Positions 34,503-44,252 of a stretch of 64,000 nt of DNA are shown here, in pieces (position 1 is the first letter of the stretch; every line of letters starts with the position of its first letter). The notes beneath the pieces are model-generated. The model saw only the letters and a list, made by a program, of their open reading frames with translations. It searched no databases and was not told the DNA's origin. Origin of the DNA: Microcoleus sp. FACHB-68 (GTDB taxonomy: Bacteria; Cyanobacteriota; Cyanobacteriia; Cyanobacteriales; Oscillatoriaceae); the NCBI RefSeq assembly GCF_014695715.1, contig NZ_JACJOT010000003.1, positions 248,001 through 312,000 on the forward strand. The letters are read 5' to 3'. The position numbers and the translations under genes were made by a program.

Positions 34503-37157
34503 ATGATTAATGAAGTGAATCCTCAAAGCTTTAACGATAGCTACGCTTCACGCCTCCCTCCTCAAAATATTGAGGCTGAAGAAAGTATTCTAGGCGGCAT
34601 TCTCCTCGATCCAGATGCAATTAATCGAGTTGCTGAACTTCTCCGTCCAGATATCTTTTCACTCTTAGCGCACCAAGAAATTTATAAAGCAGCGCTTACA
34701 CTCCACAGTAAGGGAAAGCCGACGGATTTGCTCGCAGTTCATGCTTGGCTTTCTGATCACAATTTGCTAGAGAAAGTTGGGGGACAAAGTAAGCTAGCGC
34801 AGTTAGTAGAGCGCACGGTGTCAGCCGTGAATATTGACGCTTTAGCAGGATTGGTGGTCGATAAATATGTGCGCCGGCAGTTAATTAAAACCGGCAATGA
34901 AGTTGCTCAATTAGGATTTGATACGGCAACTGATCTGGCAATTATTCTTGATCGCGCAGAGCAAAAAGTTTTCAATATCACCCAATCTCGCCCCCAGCAA
35001 GGTCTAATTCCCGTCTCCGACACCCTCATTCATACCTTCCAAGATATTGAAACGCGCAATCAGGGAATTGCACTGCCTGGGTTACCCTGTGGGTTTTATG
35101 ATTTAGATGCAATGACCGGCGGTTTTCAGCGTTCCGATTTAGTGATCGTTGCCGGTCGTCCGTCAATGGGAAAAACTGCAATCTCTGTGTCAATTGCTCG
35201 CAATATTGCGGCTTATCATAAGTTGCCGGTTGCCATTTTTAGCTTAGAAATGTCGAAAGAACAGCTCGTGCAACGGCTGCTGGCGAGTGAAGCGCAAATT
35301 GAAAGCAACCGGCTGCGGGCAGGGCGGATTAGTCAAAATGAGTGGGAACCGCTCAGTCACGCCATTGGAACCCTCTCTGAATTGCCTATTTTTATTGACG
35401 ATACTGCTAACGTAACGGTGACTGAAATGCGCTCCCAAGCGCGTCGTCTTCAAGCTGAAAGTGGCGGCGCACTGGGATTAATTTTGATAGATTACTTGCA
35501 GTTAATGGAAGGAAGTACCCCGGATAACCGAGTGCAAGAACTGTCAAAAATTACGCGCTCTCTTAAAGGGTTAGCCCGCGAATTAAATGTACCCATTATT
35601 GCTTTGTCCCAGCTAAGTCGGGGCGTTGAAGCTCGCACAAATAAGCGTCCAATGATGTCAGATTTACGGGAATCTGGCTGCTTAGCCGGCGATAGTTTAG
35701 TGACATTAGCCGATAGTGGCGTCTCGGTGCCGATTCGTGAATTAGTCGGAAAATCTGGTTTTGCAGTCTTAGCACTGAATGAAGCCACGATGAAGTTAGA
35801 AAAGGCGGTTGTTAGCAATGCCTTTGCAACGGGTGTCAAGCCGGTTTTTCAGTTAAAAACTCGCTTGGGCCGTACAATTAGAGCCACCGGCAATCATAAA
35901 TTCCTGACAATTCACGGCTGGAAGCGGCTGGATGAGTTAAAAGCCGGTGATCGTCTTGCAATTCCCCGTTCTTTACCTAGTTCCTCCGTTTCGTCTATGA
36001 GTAATGCTGAAATTGCATTGCTTGGTCATCTCATCGGCGACGGATGTACTCTGCCTCGGCACGCTATTCAGTACACAACGAGGGAGGAAGATTTAGCCAA
36101 TACGGTTGTATCTCTTGTCGTTGAAACCTTTATGGATAGGGTGAGTCCTCGCATTAATAAAGAGCGTAACTGGTATCAAGTTTATCTCCCTACAACTGAT
36201 CCTTTAACGCACAACGTCCGCACTCCTGTTGCTAAATGGCTAGACTCTATGGGAGTCTTTGGGCTGAGATCCTATAAAAAATTTGTCCCAAGCAAAATTT
36301 TTGAGCAACCTCAAAAGGCTATAGCCCTTTTCTTGCGTCATCTCTGGAGTACCGACGGTTGCATCAATCTAAGCAAAGGAAAACAACACTACCCTAATGT
36401 TTACTATGCTTCGAGTAGCAAGCAATTAGCTGGAGATGTACAGTCACTATTGCTAAGAGTTGGTATAAACGCTCGATTATCTCTAATCCCACAACCGTCT
36501 AAAGGACGAGATCAATATCAGGTTTGGGTATCTGGCAAACCCGATTTAGAAAAATTCATTGAGCTGATTGGTGCAGTGGGAAGCTATAAACAGCAAAGTC
36601 TGATGGATGTAGCTAGCAACATTTCAGTACGTGCTGCCAACACCAACAGAGATATCATACCCCATGATATTTGGAGAATGTATGCAACGCCAGCGATGCA
36701 ACAAATAAGTTTAACTGTTCGTCAAATGCAGGCTGAGCTAGGTATGGCTCACTGTGGAACCACTCTTTATAAACAAAACGTGAGTCGGGAGAGGGCGGCA
36801 AGATTAGCTCAAGTCGTCAAATCTGATCAGATTGATTGTTTAGCGAATAGCGATGTTTATTGGGATGAAATTGTCTCAATCGAGGCTGATGGCGAAACTG
36901 AAGTTTACGATTTGACTGTTCCGGATTTTCACAATTTTATCGCCAATAATCTAGTAGTTCACAATAGCATTGAACAAGATGCGGATATTGTGATCATGCT
37001 TTACCGGGATGAATACTATAACCCGGATACACCCGATAGGGGAATTGCAGAAATTATTATTACAAAACACCGCAACGGACCCACCGGCACTGTTAAATTA
37101 CTGTTTGATCCGCAGTTCACTCGCTTTCGTAATCTAGCCTCTCCCAACCGGCCTTAA
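34503..37157 (+). CDS. dnaB: Replicative DNA helicase DnaB containing an intein
   Basis: The ATG at 34503 is chosen (884 residues); an in-frame TTG at 34464 is weaker. The N-terminal domain (PQNIEAEESILGGILLD) and the RecA-like domain with Walker A GRPSMGKT (218-225), Walker B LILIDYLQ and SQLSRGVE are complete. An intein (residues 393-821) interrupts the helicase between DLRESG and SIEQDAD. After splicing, about 455 residues remain, the normal DnaB length. The hexamer unwinds DNA at the replication fork. The gene is essential, so the intein must splice well. Confidence 0.97.
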   Translation: MINEVNPQSFNDSYASRLPPQNIEAEESILGGILLDPDAINRVAELLRPDIFSLLAHQEIYKAALTLHSKGKPTDLLAVHAWLSDHNLLEKVGGQSKLAQLVERTVSAVNIDALAGLVVDKYVRRQLIKTGNEVAQLGFDTATDLAIILDRAEQKVFNITQSRPQQGLIPVSDTLIHTFQDIETRNQGIALPGLPCGFYDLDAMTGGFQRSDLVIVAGRPSMGKTAISVSIARNIAAYHKLPVAIFSLEMSKEQLVQRLLASEAQIESNRLRAGRISQNEWEPLSHAIGTLSELPIFIDDTANVTVTEMRSQARRLQAESGGALGLILIDYLQLMEGSTPDNRVQELSKITRSLKGLARELNVPIIALSQLSRGVEARTNKRPMMSDLRESGCLAGDSLVTLADSGVSVPIRELVGKSGFAVLALNEATMKLEKAVVSNAFATGVKPVFQLKTRLGRTIRATGNHKFLTIHGWKRLDELKAGDRLAIPRSLPSSSVSSMSNAEIALLGHLIGDGCTLPRHAIQYTTREEDLANTVVSLVVETFMDRVSPRINKERNWYQVYLPTTDPLTHNVRTPVAKWLDSMGVFGLRSYKKFVPSKIFEQPQKAIALFLRHLWSTDGCINLSKGKQHYPNVYYASSSKQLAGDVQSLLLRVGINARLSLIPQPSKGRDQYQVWVSGKPDLEKFIELIGAVGSYKQQSLMDVASNISVRAANTNRDIIPHDIWRMYATPAMQQISLTVRQMQAELGMAHCGTTLYKQNVSRERAARLAQVVKSDQIDCLANSDVYWDEIVSIEADGETEVYDLTVPDFHNFIANNLVVHNSIEQDADIVIMLYRDEYYNPDTPDRGIAEIIITKHRNGPTGTVKLLFDPQFTRFRNLASPNRP
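35679..36965 (+). mobile_element. DnaB intein with LAGLIDADG homing endonuclease
   Basis: A 429-residue intein begins at Cys (CLAGDSLVTLADSG) and ends in VVHN, with Ser as the next extein residue: the standard Cys1 / His-Asn / Ser+1 set for class 1 splicing. Block B is TGNHKFLT, block F is YDLTVPDFHNFIANN. The insertion point (DLRESG^...^SIEQ) is that of the well-known Ssp DnaB intein of Synechocystis, and the splicing domains are clearly similar. A central LAGLIDADG endonuclease is present, with motifs LGHLIGDG and LRHLWSTDG; both acidic residues are kept, so it may still be active in homing. The Ssp allele also carries an endonuclease in its natural form. Confidence 0.95.
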
Positions 37158-37192
37158 TGTAAACCGGCAGGGAAAGGCGAAATTTTAGCTTC

Positions 37193-37759
37193 TTAAGCGC
37201 CAATTTTTAGCAATTCCACATCAAATTTCAACGTGGCATTGGGAGGAATCACGCCGCCGGCACCCCGTGCACCGTAACCCAATTCTGCAGGGATAATTAA
37301 CTCACGGCGTCCGCCAACTTTCATCGTGCCAACGCCTTCATCCCAGCCTTTAATCACTTGGCCAACACCAATTTTAAATTGGAAAGGCTGGCCGCGATCG
37401 CGGGAACTGTCAAACTTGGTGCCATCCTCCAAGGTGCCGGTGTAATGAACCACAACGGTTTGACCGCGTTGGGGACTCGCGCCGGTTCCCTCCTGCACAT
37501 CAACATACTGCAGTCCGGAAGGGGTCGTAATCATCTTTTTATTTGTCTCCGTCTCGTTGTTTTCAGTATTGGTATCGCTCAGGGTGGGAGTTGTCTTTTG
37601 AGCGAATGGATTGTTAATTTGAGCGGCCACAACCGTTTGAGGTTGGCTCGATGGCAGTTCTGCTGCAATCGCTTCTGGCCGGCTGCCGGTAATTTGAGCC
37701 ACAACTAGCACGACACAACAAGCCAGCATCACCCCCAAGCTAATAAGAATTGCTCGCAA
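37193..37759 (-). CDS. FKBP-type peptidyl-prolyl isomerase, membrane-anchored or exported
   Basis: The start is set at TTG 37759 (188 residues) because AGGAGG lies 7 bases upstream (37767-37772). The N-terminus is a membrane helix or signal (ISLGVMLACCVVLVVAQ), followed by a low-complexity linker and one FKBP domain: VVVHYTGTLEDGTKFDSSRDR, PFQFKIGVGQVIKGWDEG, ELIIPAELGYG and a terminal FDVELLKI. The ligand-pocket residues of FKBP12 (Tyr, Phe, Asp, Ile, Trp) are in place, so prolyl isomerase activity is likely in the lumen or periplasm. In cyanobacteria such proteins aid folding of exported or thylakoid proteins. Confidence 0.93.
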   Translation of the reverse strand: MRAILISLGVMLACCVVLVVAQITGSRPEAIAAELPSSQPQTVVAAQINNPFAQKTTPTLSDTNTENNETETNKKMITTPSGLQYVDVQEGTGASPQRGQTVVVHYTGTLEDGTKFDSSRDRGQPFQFKIGVGQVIKGWDEGVGTMKVGGRRELIIPAELGYGARGAGGVIPPNATLKFDVELLKIGA

Positions 37760-37766
37760 AATTATT

Positions 37767-37772
37767 CCTCCT
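37767..37772 (-). promoter_or_regulatory. Strong ribosome binding site for a TTG start
   Basis: AGGAGG (read leftward) is separated by 7 bases from TTG at 37759, which sits directly before the hydrophobic signal. No ATG lies in frame between the two, so this site decides the start of the FKBP gene. Confidence 0.75.
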
Positions 37773-37958
37773 GAGTGCAATGAGTGAAATTTACCAGTTG
37801 GGTAAAGGTGGAAGTACGATCCTCAGTTTAATGCCACAGCTAACCCCCAGTCTCTATACCCTGAGATCAAGCTGTTTTAACCGGCCCGTCCAAACTGCTA
37901 CCTTGAGCAAAAGACTGCCGGCGACTGCTTGATAGCCACCCCAACAAAATTTCTTAGT

Positions 37959-39794
37959 TCACATATCATCAAAAATGTCAATAGCCTCTAGTGATGGCGT
38001 CGAAATCATCACCGGCTCTTGAAACAGCGGCACTGTAAACGTAACCGTTGAACCAAGTCCCTCCCCCATGCTGTAAAAATTCACCACACCTCCCATTGCT
38101 TCCACCAGCCGTTGAGAGATAGCCAATCCCAAGCCGGTGCCCCCATACTGGCGAGTGCGAGAACTGTCTACTTGAGAGAACGATTGAAATAATCTGTCTT
38201 GTTTATCCAGAGAAACTCCGATGCCGGTGTCTGCCACGCGCACAAGTACCATACCGGGGAGTTCTTGGTCGTGAATGATTGCCTTCTGCACAATTACTTC
38301 GGCGCTAACCGTGACCCCACCCTCATGGGTAAATTTGATCGCATTGCCGACCAGATTTAGCAGCACCTGCAATAGCCGTTGGTAGTTGCCAAACAGAAGA
38401 ATTTCATCGCAGGTTGCCGGTCTTTGAACTTGGAAGTATAAATTTTTTTCCTGCACCTGTGCCCCAGTCAAGTCCTCAACCGCACTTAGAAGCTCATCCA
38501 ACTTGACCGGGCCAAGATCGAGCTGCATTTTGCCGGCTTCTATTTTGGCAATATCCAAAACATCATTAATCACATTCAGCAGGTGTATCGCCGAGCGATA
38601 GGCTTCCTTAAGAAACTCTTCCTGTTCTTCAGGATCGTCTGCCATCCCATCCATGATCAGCTTCAGAAACCCAATCATCCCATTCAGGGGAGTCCGCAAT
38701 TCATGGGAAGTATTCGCTAAAAACTCGCTTTTCAGGCGGGAAGCTTCCTCGGCTTGCTCGCGGGCTTCTCCCAATTCTTGATAGAGTGTCGCATGGGCGA
38801 TGGCTGTGCCAACTTGATCCGCCAACTCCTGCACGAACTCCATTTCTGCCGCACTCCAGGGGCGAGTTCGATCACACTGATGCAGGCAGATTACGCCATT
38901 AGGCCGGTCTTGGTAGAAAGTCGCCGCCACAATCACCGACTGTTGCCCAAAGGCATTCACCGGCATCTTCTCAACCGCAACGGGTTCTAAAGTGGTCAGC
39001 GCTTGTTGCAGGTGAGCGTCGTCCACCACAGACAGTTCCAGACCCAGCATCTCACAAAAAGGTTCTTGGCAGAATTCAGCCACCACCGGCAGCGCAGAAG
39101 TTGAACTTTTATACAGGCAGATAATACAGCGACTTACATTCAGCGCCTGTCCCAAACCGTTCACCGTTTGCTGGCAAATTGTCGTTAAATCTAAAGTGCG
39201 GCGAATATTTCGTGCGATTTTGCTCAGCAACTTTTGGTACAATTCCGAGCTTGGTGGCAGCGTGCGGCGAATAATCCCCACTATTTTGCTGAGCAACTTT
39301 TGGTGTAGATCCAGACTCGACGCCAAAACGGTAGAATCCTCTTGCGCCGGCGCGTGTTTCTCCAAATTCTGGCTACGTTCATTGGGCAATAGCCGGCCCA
39401 TCACCAAAACCGTCTTGACCTCAGAATCCACCGCCATAACGGGGCTAACGACCAAATCGAAGAGAAAATATTGCTCCCCGAAACGAAACGGATAGCTAAA
39501 GCGTTCTGGAATCAAATTCTCCAAAACCCGCCCCACCCGTTCTAGATAAGGCGTGAGTGCCACTGGCCCAAATGTATCGCTCATCAATTGCCCTGCAACT
39601 TGTGCCGGTGAAAGACCGTAACGCCCAGCACTGTGCCAGTGGAAAGAAAGATAGACGCCTGCTGCGTCTTGAGTGAATGCCAACTCTGCACCCAGCCCTT
39701 GCAACCAGGTAGAATTCTCTTCTGCCGCAGATGCAAGGGCTGGAGAGTCCGCAAGCGGGGACTGAAAATCAGCGGGAGAGGTCATCATCGTCAC
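37959..39794 (-). CDS. Sensor histidine kinase with PAS-like and GAF domains
   Basis: A 611-residue soluble protein. Residues about 28-140 are PAS-like (WLQGLGAELAFTQDAAGVYLSFHW...). A duplicated amphipathic segment (LHQKLLSKIVGIIRRTL, then LYQKLLSKIARNIRRTL) at about 162-201 links to a GAF domain (about 200-340). The kinase core has the H box SHELRTPLNGMIGFLKL with His364, N box NLVGNAIKF, G1 ADTGIGV and G2 GGTGLGLAIS. No receiver domain is attached, and no response regulator gene lies next to it, so its partner is elsewhere. The DHp segment is the nearest relative in the window of the tail of the ABC exporter at 27568. Confidence 0.93.
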   Translation of the reverse strand: MTMMTSPADFQSPLADSPALASAAEENSTWLQGLGAELAFTQDAAGVYLSFHWHSAGRYGLSPAQVAGQLMSDTFGPVALTPYLERVGRVLENLIPERFSYPFRFGEQYFLFDLVVSPVMAVDSEVKTVLVMGRLLPNERSQNLEKHAPAQEDSTVLASSLDLHQKLLSKIVGIIRRTLPPSSELYQKLLSKIARNIRRTLDLTTICQQTVNGLGQALNVSRCIICLYKSSTSALPVVAEFCQEPFCEMLGLELSVVDDAHLQQALTTLEPVAVEKMPVNAFGQQSVIVAATFYQDRPNGVICLHQCDRTRPWSAAEMEFVQELADQVGTAIAHATLYQELGEAREQAEEASRLKSEFLANTSHELRTPLNGMIGFLKLIMDGMADDPEEQEEFLKEAYRSAIHLLNVINDVLDIAKIEAGKMQLDLGPVKLDELLSAVEDLTGAQVQEKNLYFQVQRPATCDEILLFGNYQRLLQVLLNLVGNAIKFTHEGGVTVSAEVIVQKAIIHDQELPGMVLVRVADTGIGVSLDKQDRLFQSFSQVDSSRTRQYGGTGLGLAISQRLVEAMGGVVNFYSMGEGLGSTVTFTVPLFQEPVMISTPSLEAIDIFDDM

Positions 39795-40339
39795 AATGGG
39801 AAACTGCCAGAGTTAAACCCGAAGCGTTAGCCCAAAAAATTAGGCTAATTGAGGCACCATGCAGAGACAGAGGGGGCCAATCAAATATGCAAACAGGAGT
39901 CTCACACACGTTTTCAAGAGGGCAACAGAGAAAGCGGGGGGCAACAAAACAATCAAAGATTTCTGCTAAAACCTGCCTGCACCCTAACACTTCACATTGA
40001 TTCTTACTACTTTTAAGACTGTTTTTAATATGGCCTTTGGAACTTCCAATTGTAAAGGCTTGCCACCCTTGACTTGTGCAGAAACCTCCGCGCCAGAACC
40101 AAACAGTCATTAGGGTTAACGTTTCAAGACGGATATCCTGCGGGTCTGTTTTGACCAAGATTGAGATGCGTTGCTCACCCTCTTCGTTGAGGGTTAAACC
40201 ACAGAAGCGACTGCGCCTTTACCGGCCATGATGATAAGTTTTGCAGGGTGTTGAATCAAGACCCTGCCTACCTGATCTGCCGGCCCGACTGGCAAAAGCA
40301 CTTTAACTTCCAACGCCACCCCAGCCGGTTATCGCTCAC
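39795..40339. other. Intergenic stretch of 545 bases, no gene recognised
   Basis: A leftward frame of 129 codons exists at 39769-40158 but its composition (Cys/Trp/Phe-rich, no repeating structure, ends inside the kinase gene) does not look like a protein. The promoter of the kinase gene should lie near 39800-39900. Nothing else was recognised. Confidence 0.4.
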
Positions 40340-40576
40340 TCAATCATTCCACTCACCTCTAGGCGGCACCGGCGGGTTTCTTGGGAGGTTGCGAGTCAGT
40401 TCGTCATCCCGATGGCTTTCACCTCGTAGCCACTGCCGCAAGGCGGTTTCCACCACCTTGCTTGGATCGTTCGTCAGGTGCTTAATTTCCTCAAGGAGGG
40501 CAGGATCGATCTGGATAGAAACTTCTACCTTATCGGCTGAGCGACGGGTATCAACAGCAGGCTCATTCATCATCAA
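40340..40576 (-). CDS. Ribbon-helix-helix (antitoxin-like) small protein
   Basis: A 78-residue protein. The central VEVSIQIDPALLEEIKHLTNDPSKVVETALRQWL is a ribbon-helix-helix fold: one beta strand, then two helices with the usual S-K-V-V-E-T-A turn. The C-terminal third is Arg/Pro-rich and disordered. Antitoxins of the CcdA/CopG type look like this, but no toxin gene lies beside it. It could be an orphan regulator. Confidence 0.7.
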   Translation of the reverse strand: MMMNEPAVDTRRSADKVEVSIQIDPALLEEIKHLTNDPSKVVETALRQWLRGESHRDDELTRNLPRNPPVPPRGEWND

Positions 40577-40880
40577 AAAATCCTATTAAAAAGTTAAGAA
40601 CGGGCTTTGCAGCCGATATGCAGACAGCAGATGGAATAACGCGCTGTTTAAGAAAACACTCGCTCCTGTCAGTCAGGCAGCCGCAACCGGCAAACGGGTT
40701 GCACCGGCATTCCCTAATCCTTATTGTACGACGCTGATTTATTCAGAACACAGCAATCAAACTAGAATCACCCGCTCTTGCTGGGAAAGCATTAAAATGC
40801 GTTAAGCAGCCCAGTCTTTGGGTGCAGATTCTCGACCCCCTATTTTTTGTTTTTTCTCGCAGGCAGCTAAAGCTAAGCGT

Positions 40881-42692
40881 ATGACTGACGTTCCCGTCTC
40901 TCGTATTCGGAATTTTTCTATTATTGCCCACATTGACCACGGCAAATCAACCCTCGCAGACCGGCTTCTGCAAACCACCGGCACCGTCGATGTCCGGCAG
41001 ATGAAGGAACAGTTCCTCGACAACATGGAACTCGAACGGGAACGCGGCATCACTATTAAGCTGCAAGCGGCCCGGATGAATTACACAGCCAAGGATGGCC
41101 AGCAGTACGTCCTGAATTTAATTGACACTCCCGGCCATGTAGACTTTTCCTATGAGGTGTCAAGAAGTCTGGCCGCTTGCGAAGGAGCGCTTTTAGTGGT
41201 AGATGCCTCCCAAGGTGTAGAGGCGCAAACTTTGGCGAATGTCTATCTCGCCCTAGACCATAACCTAGAAATTATCCCGGTTCTCAATAAAATTGACTTA
41301 CCTGGCGCTGAACCAGAACGAGTTAAGGGAGAAATCGAAGAAATTATTGGCTTAGATTGCTCAGGTGCGATTCATACTTCTGCGAAAGAAGGCATTGGAA
41401 TTGATGAGATTCTAGAGTCCATTGTCCATTTGGTGCCGGCACCCAAAGACACCGTATCTCAACCTTTGCGGGCGCTGATTTTTGATAGCTACTACGACGC
41501 TTATCGCGGCGTAATTGTCTATTTTCGCATCATGGATGGCACCCTGAAAAAAGGGGATCGCGTCCGCTTGATGGCATCGGGTAAAGAATATGACATTGAC
41601 GAATTAGGTGTGCTTTCCCCCACACAAGTCCAAGTCAATGAACTTCATGCCGGTGAGGTGGGATATCTGGCTGCTGCAATCAAAGCCGTAGAAGATGCCC
41701 GTGTGGGTGATACGATTACCTTGGCCAAAGTGCCGGCATCTGAACCACTGCCCGGTTACACCGAAGCCAAACCAATGGTGTTTTGTGGATTATTTCCCAT
41801 TGATGCCGACCAATTTCCCGACTTGCGCGAAGCTCTAGAAAAGCTGAAATTAAATGATGCTTCCCTACACTACGAACCGGAAACATCGAGTGCAATGGGA
41901 TTTGGTTTCCGCTGTGGCTTCTTAGGCTTGCTGCACATGGAAATTGTGCAAGAGCGCTTAGAGCGGGAATACAATCTAAATTTGATTGTCACCGCGCCTT
42001 CTGTGGTGTTTCGGGTGACAACCAACAGTGGCGAAACCATTGATATCGATAATCCCAGCCGCTTGCCAGATCCCAACCACCGGGAAAAAATCGAAGAACC
42101 CTTTGTCAAGGTGGAGATGATTACCCCGGAAACCTACGTCGGTGCTTTGATGGAACTGTCTCAAAACCGGCGCGGTGTTTTTAAAGATATGAAATATCTG
42201 ACCCAAGGGCGAACCACATTAATTTATGAATTGCCTTTGGCAGAAGTGGTAACGGACTTTTTTGACCAAATGAAGTCCCGTTCGCGTGGTTATGCCAGTA
42301 TGGAATATCACCTGATTGGCTACCGCGAAAATCCCCTCGTCAAGCTCGATATCCTGATTAACAACGATCCCGTGGATGCTTTGGCGATGATTGTCCACCG
42401 TGACAAAGCTTATAACGTTGGGCGGGCAATGGTAGAAAAACTCAAAGAATTGATCCCTCGCCATCAGTTCAAAGTTCCCATTCAAGCCACCATCGGCAGT
42501 CGGGTGATCGCCAGCGAACAAATCCCCGCGATTCGTAAAGATGTGCTTGCAAAATGTTACGGCGGTGACATCAGCCGGAAGAAAAAACTGCTACAGAAGC
42601 AAGCAAAAGGTAAAAAACGGATGAAGTCGGTAGGCACCGTGGATGTACCCCAAGAAGCTTTCATGGCAGTGCTTAAGCTAGATCAAGGTTAA
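40881..42692 (+). CDS. lepA: Elongation factor 4 (LepA), back-translocating GTPase
   Basis: A 603-residue protein from the ATG at 40881 ([21 protein letters not shown]); the open frame extends 5' but is not conserved. G motifs: G1 [10 protein letters not shown]3 DTPGH, G4 NKID and the LepA-specific C-terminal domain ([18 protein letters not shown]). The length is normal. It binds the ribosome and acts on stalled or misplaced elongation complexes, chiefly under stress, or in assembly. It is monocistronic, with a clear intrinsic terminator after it. Confidence 0.97.
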   Translation: MTDVPVSRIRNFSIIAHIDHGKSTLADRLLQTTGTVDVRQMKEQFLDNMELERERGITIKLQAARMNYTAKDGQQYVLNLIDTPGHVDFSYEVSRSLAACEGALLVVDASQGVEAQTLANVYLALDHNLEIIPVLNKIDLPGAEPERVKGEIEEIIGLDCSGAIHTSAKEGIGIDEILESIVHLVPAPKDTVSQPLRALIFDSYYDAYRGVIVYFRIMDGTLKKGDRVRLMASGKEYDIDELGVLSPTQVQVNELHAGEVGYLAAAIKAVEDARVGDTITLAKVPASEPLPGYTEAKPMVFCGLFPIDADQFPDLREALEKLKLNDASLHYEPETSSAMGFGFRCGFLGLLHMEIVQERLEREYNLNLIVTAPSVVFRVTTNSGETIDIDNPSRLPDPNHREKIEEPFVKVEMITPETYVGALMELSQNRRGVFKDMKYLTQGRTTLIYELPLAEVVTDFFDQMKSRSRGYASMEYHLIGYRENPLVKLDILINNDPVDALAMIVHRDKAYNVGRAMVEKLKELIPRHQFKVPIQATIGSRVIASEQIPAIRKDVLAKCYGGDISRKKKLLQKQAKGKKRMKSVGTVDVPQEAFMAVLKLDQG

Positions 42693-42741
42693 GGCCAAAC
42701 AATTTGGCAAATTGCTCCAACAGTTAAAGATTTGATAAATT

Positions 42742-42779
42742 CTGCGTGCTGAAGTCCCGTTTCAGCCGCAGTTTTTGTT
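42742..42779 (+). terminator. Intrinsic terminator of lepA
   Basis: CTGCGTGCTGAA (42742-42753) pairs with TTCAGCCGCAG (42761-42771) as an 11-bp stem with one bulged T and a 7-base loop, followed at once by TTTTTGTT. It lies 50 bases after the lepA stop. The rest of the gap up to 43120 (about 340 bases) should hold the promoter of the uxs gene; no further element was recognised there. Confidence 0.8.
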
Positions 42780-43120
42780 AACTTGCTAGTTGATTTGGTT
42801 TGGAGTCCGCCTTTTGTAGCAAAGCCTTATTCACTTGCAGCCAGTGACCCTGCCTTGATTCAAGGCTGGAATGGTAAAACTCTAAGGATAGAGGAGATAG
42901 AACACGCAGCAACAGGGGAATAATTCCTTTAGGCGCGATTTTATACCTGATCGATTTTAAATTTTGTATGTCAGGGTTTTAGAGGGTAAAGGCGCGATTA
43001 ATCACGCTGATAATTATGGCTGAAAACTAAGCATAGTCAAACTTTCAGCTTGTTTAAGGAGTGGACAAGATTCAGAGTGTTCAACCGGATTTTATATCAA
43101 CAGAGCGGGAGTAGGAAACG

Positions 43121-44053
43121 ATGAGAATTTTGGTTACAGGTGGCGCTGGGTTTATTGGTTCCCATCTCATCGACCGATTGATGGCCGATGGCCATGAAGT
43201 GATTTGTGTGGATAACTTCTATACAGGCCACAAGCGAAACATCTTGAAATGGTTCAATCATCCCTACTTTGAACTCATCCGGCATGACATCACCGAACCG
43301 ATTCGGTTAGAGGCAGATCAGATTTACCATTTGGCTTGCCCTGCGTCGCCGGTGCACTACCAGTACAATCCCGTTAAGACTATCAAAACGAATGTCTTGG
43401 GAACCATGAATATGCTGGGACTGGCAAAGCGTGTCAAAGCACGAATTCTGCTAGCTTCCACCTCCGAAGTGTATGGAGATCCTGAAGTTCACCCGCAAAC
43501 AGAAGACTATCGCGGCAACGTGAACCCCATCGGCATTCGCAGCTGTTATGACGAAGGCAAGCGGGTTGCCGAAACCCTAGCATTTGACTATCATCGGCAA
43601 AATGGCGTTGACATTCGAGTGGCTCGCATCTTTAATACCTACGGAACTCGGATGTTAGAAAATGACGGTCGAGTGGTGAGTAACTTTATCGTGCAGTCCT
43701 TAAGGGGAATTCCCCTAACCGTTTATGGCGATGGATCACAAACCCGCAGTTTCTGCTACGTTTCTGATTTAGTGGAAGGGCTGATCCGGCTGATGAATGG
43801 CGAACACATCGGGCCGATCAATCTGGGCAACCCGGATGAATACACTATCTTAGAATTAGCTCAGAAAATCCAGCACATGGTCAATCCAGAGGCGGAAATT
43901 ATATTTAAACCCTTGCCTGAAGACGACCCGAAGCAGCGGCAGCCGAATATTACTCTTGCTAAAACTTGGCTGTCGTGGCAGCCCACAGTGCCCCTAGCAG
44001 AAGGTTTAAAGTTGACAGTGCAGGACTTCCGCGACCGTGTCACTTCAAACTAA
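43121..44053 (+). CDS. UDP-glucuronate decarboxylase (UDP-xylose synthase)
   Basis: A 310-residue short-chain dehydrogenase-fold enzyme. The NAD motif TGGAGFIGS starts at residue 6, the catalytic set is Ser/Thr113-115, Glu116, Tyr143 and Lys147, and the segment [14 protein letters not shown] with [11 protein letters not shown] is specific to UDP-xylose synthases rather than to 4-epimerases. It converts UDP-glucuronate to UDP-xylose using bound NAD+. GGAGTAGG precedes the ATG. UDP-glucose dehydrogenase, which makes the substrate, follows after 199 bases on the same strand. Confidence 0.92.
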   Translation: MRILVTGGAGFIGSHLIDRLMADGHEVICVDNFYTGHKRNILKWFNHPYFELIRHDITEPIRLEADQIYHLACPASPVHYQYNPVKTIKTNVLGTMNMLGLAKRVKARILLASTSEVYGDPEVHPQTEDYRGNVNPIGIRSCYDEGKRVAETLAFDYHRQNGVDIRVARIFNTYGTRMLENDGRVVSNFIVQSLRGIPLTVYGDGSQTRSFCYVSDLVEGLIRLMNGEHIGPINLGNPDEYTILELAQKIQHMVNPEAEIIFKPLPEDDPKQRQPNITLAKTWLSWQPTVPLAEGLKLTVQDFRDRVTSN

Positions 44054-44252
44054 CAACCTTTGCATTAAATAACACTGCGGCGAACAGGCACAAAAAGTAA
44101 ACAGAGAAGGCAAAACAAAAAAGCACTCAAACAAATTTTCCACAGGTGCAATTCATGCCGCTGGTATGGGCACAATTAACTCGGTTCACGCCGCCCACCT
44201 CTTACTTTTCTTTCCCCAAACCCCAAACCCTTATTTTTGAGGATCTACGATT

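Noticed and set aside
39769-40158. Leftward 129-codon frame upstream of the sensor kinase
   Set aside because: It overlaps the start of the kinase gene, is rich in Cys, Trp and Phe, and shows no domain or coherent helix/strand pattern.
40248-40589. Rightward frame opposite the ribbon-helix-helix gene
   Set aside because: It is antisense to a gene with a recognisable fold and has no support of its own.
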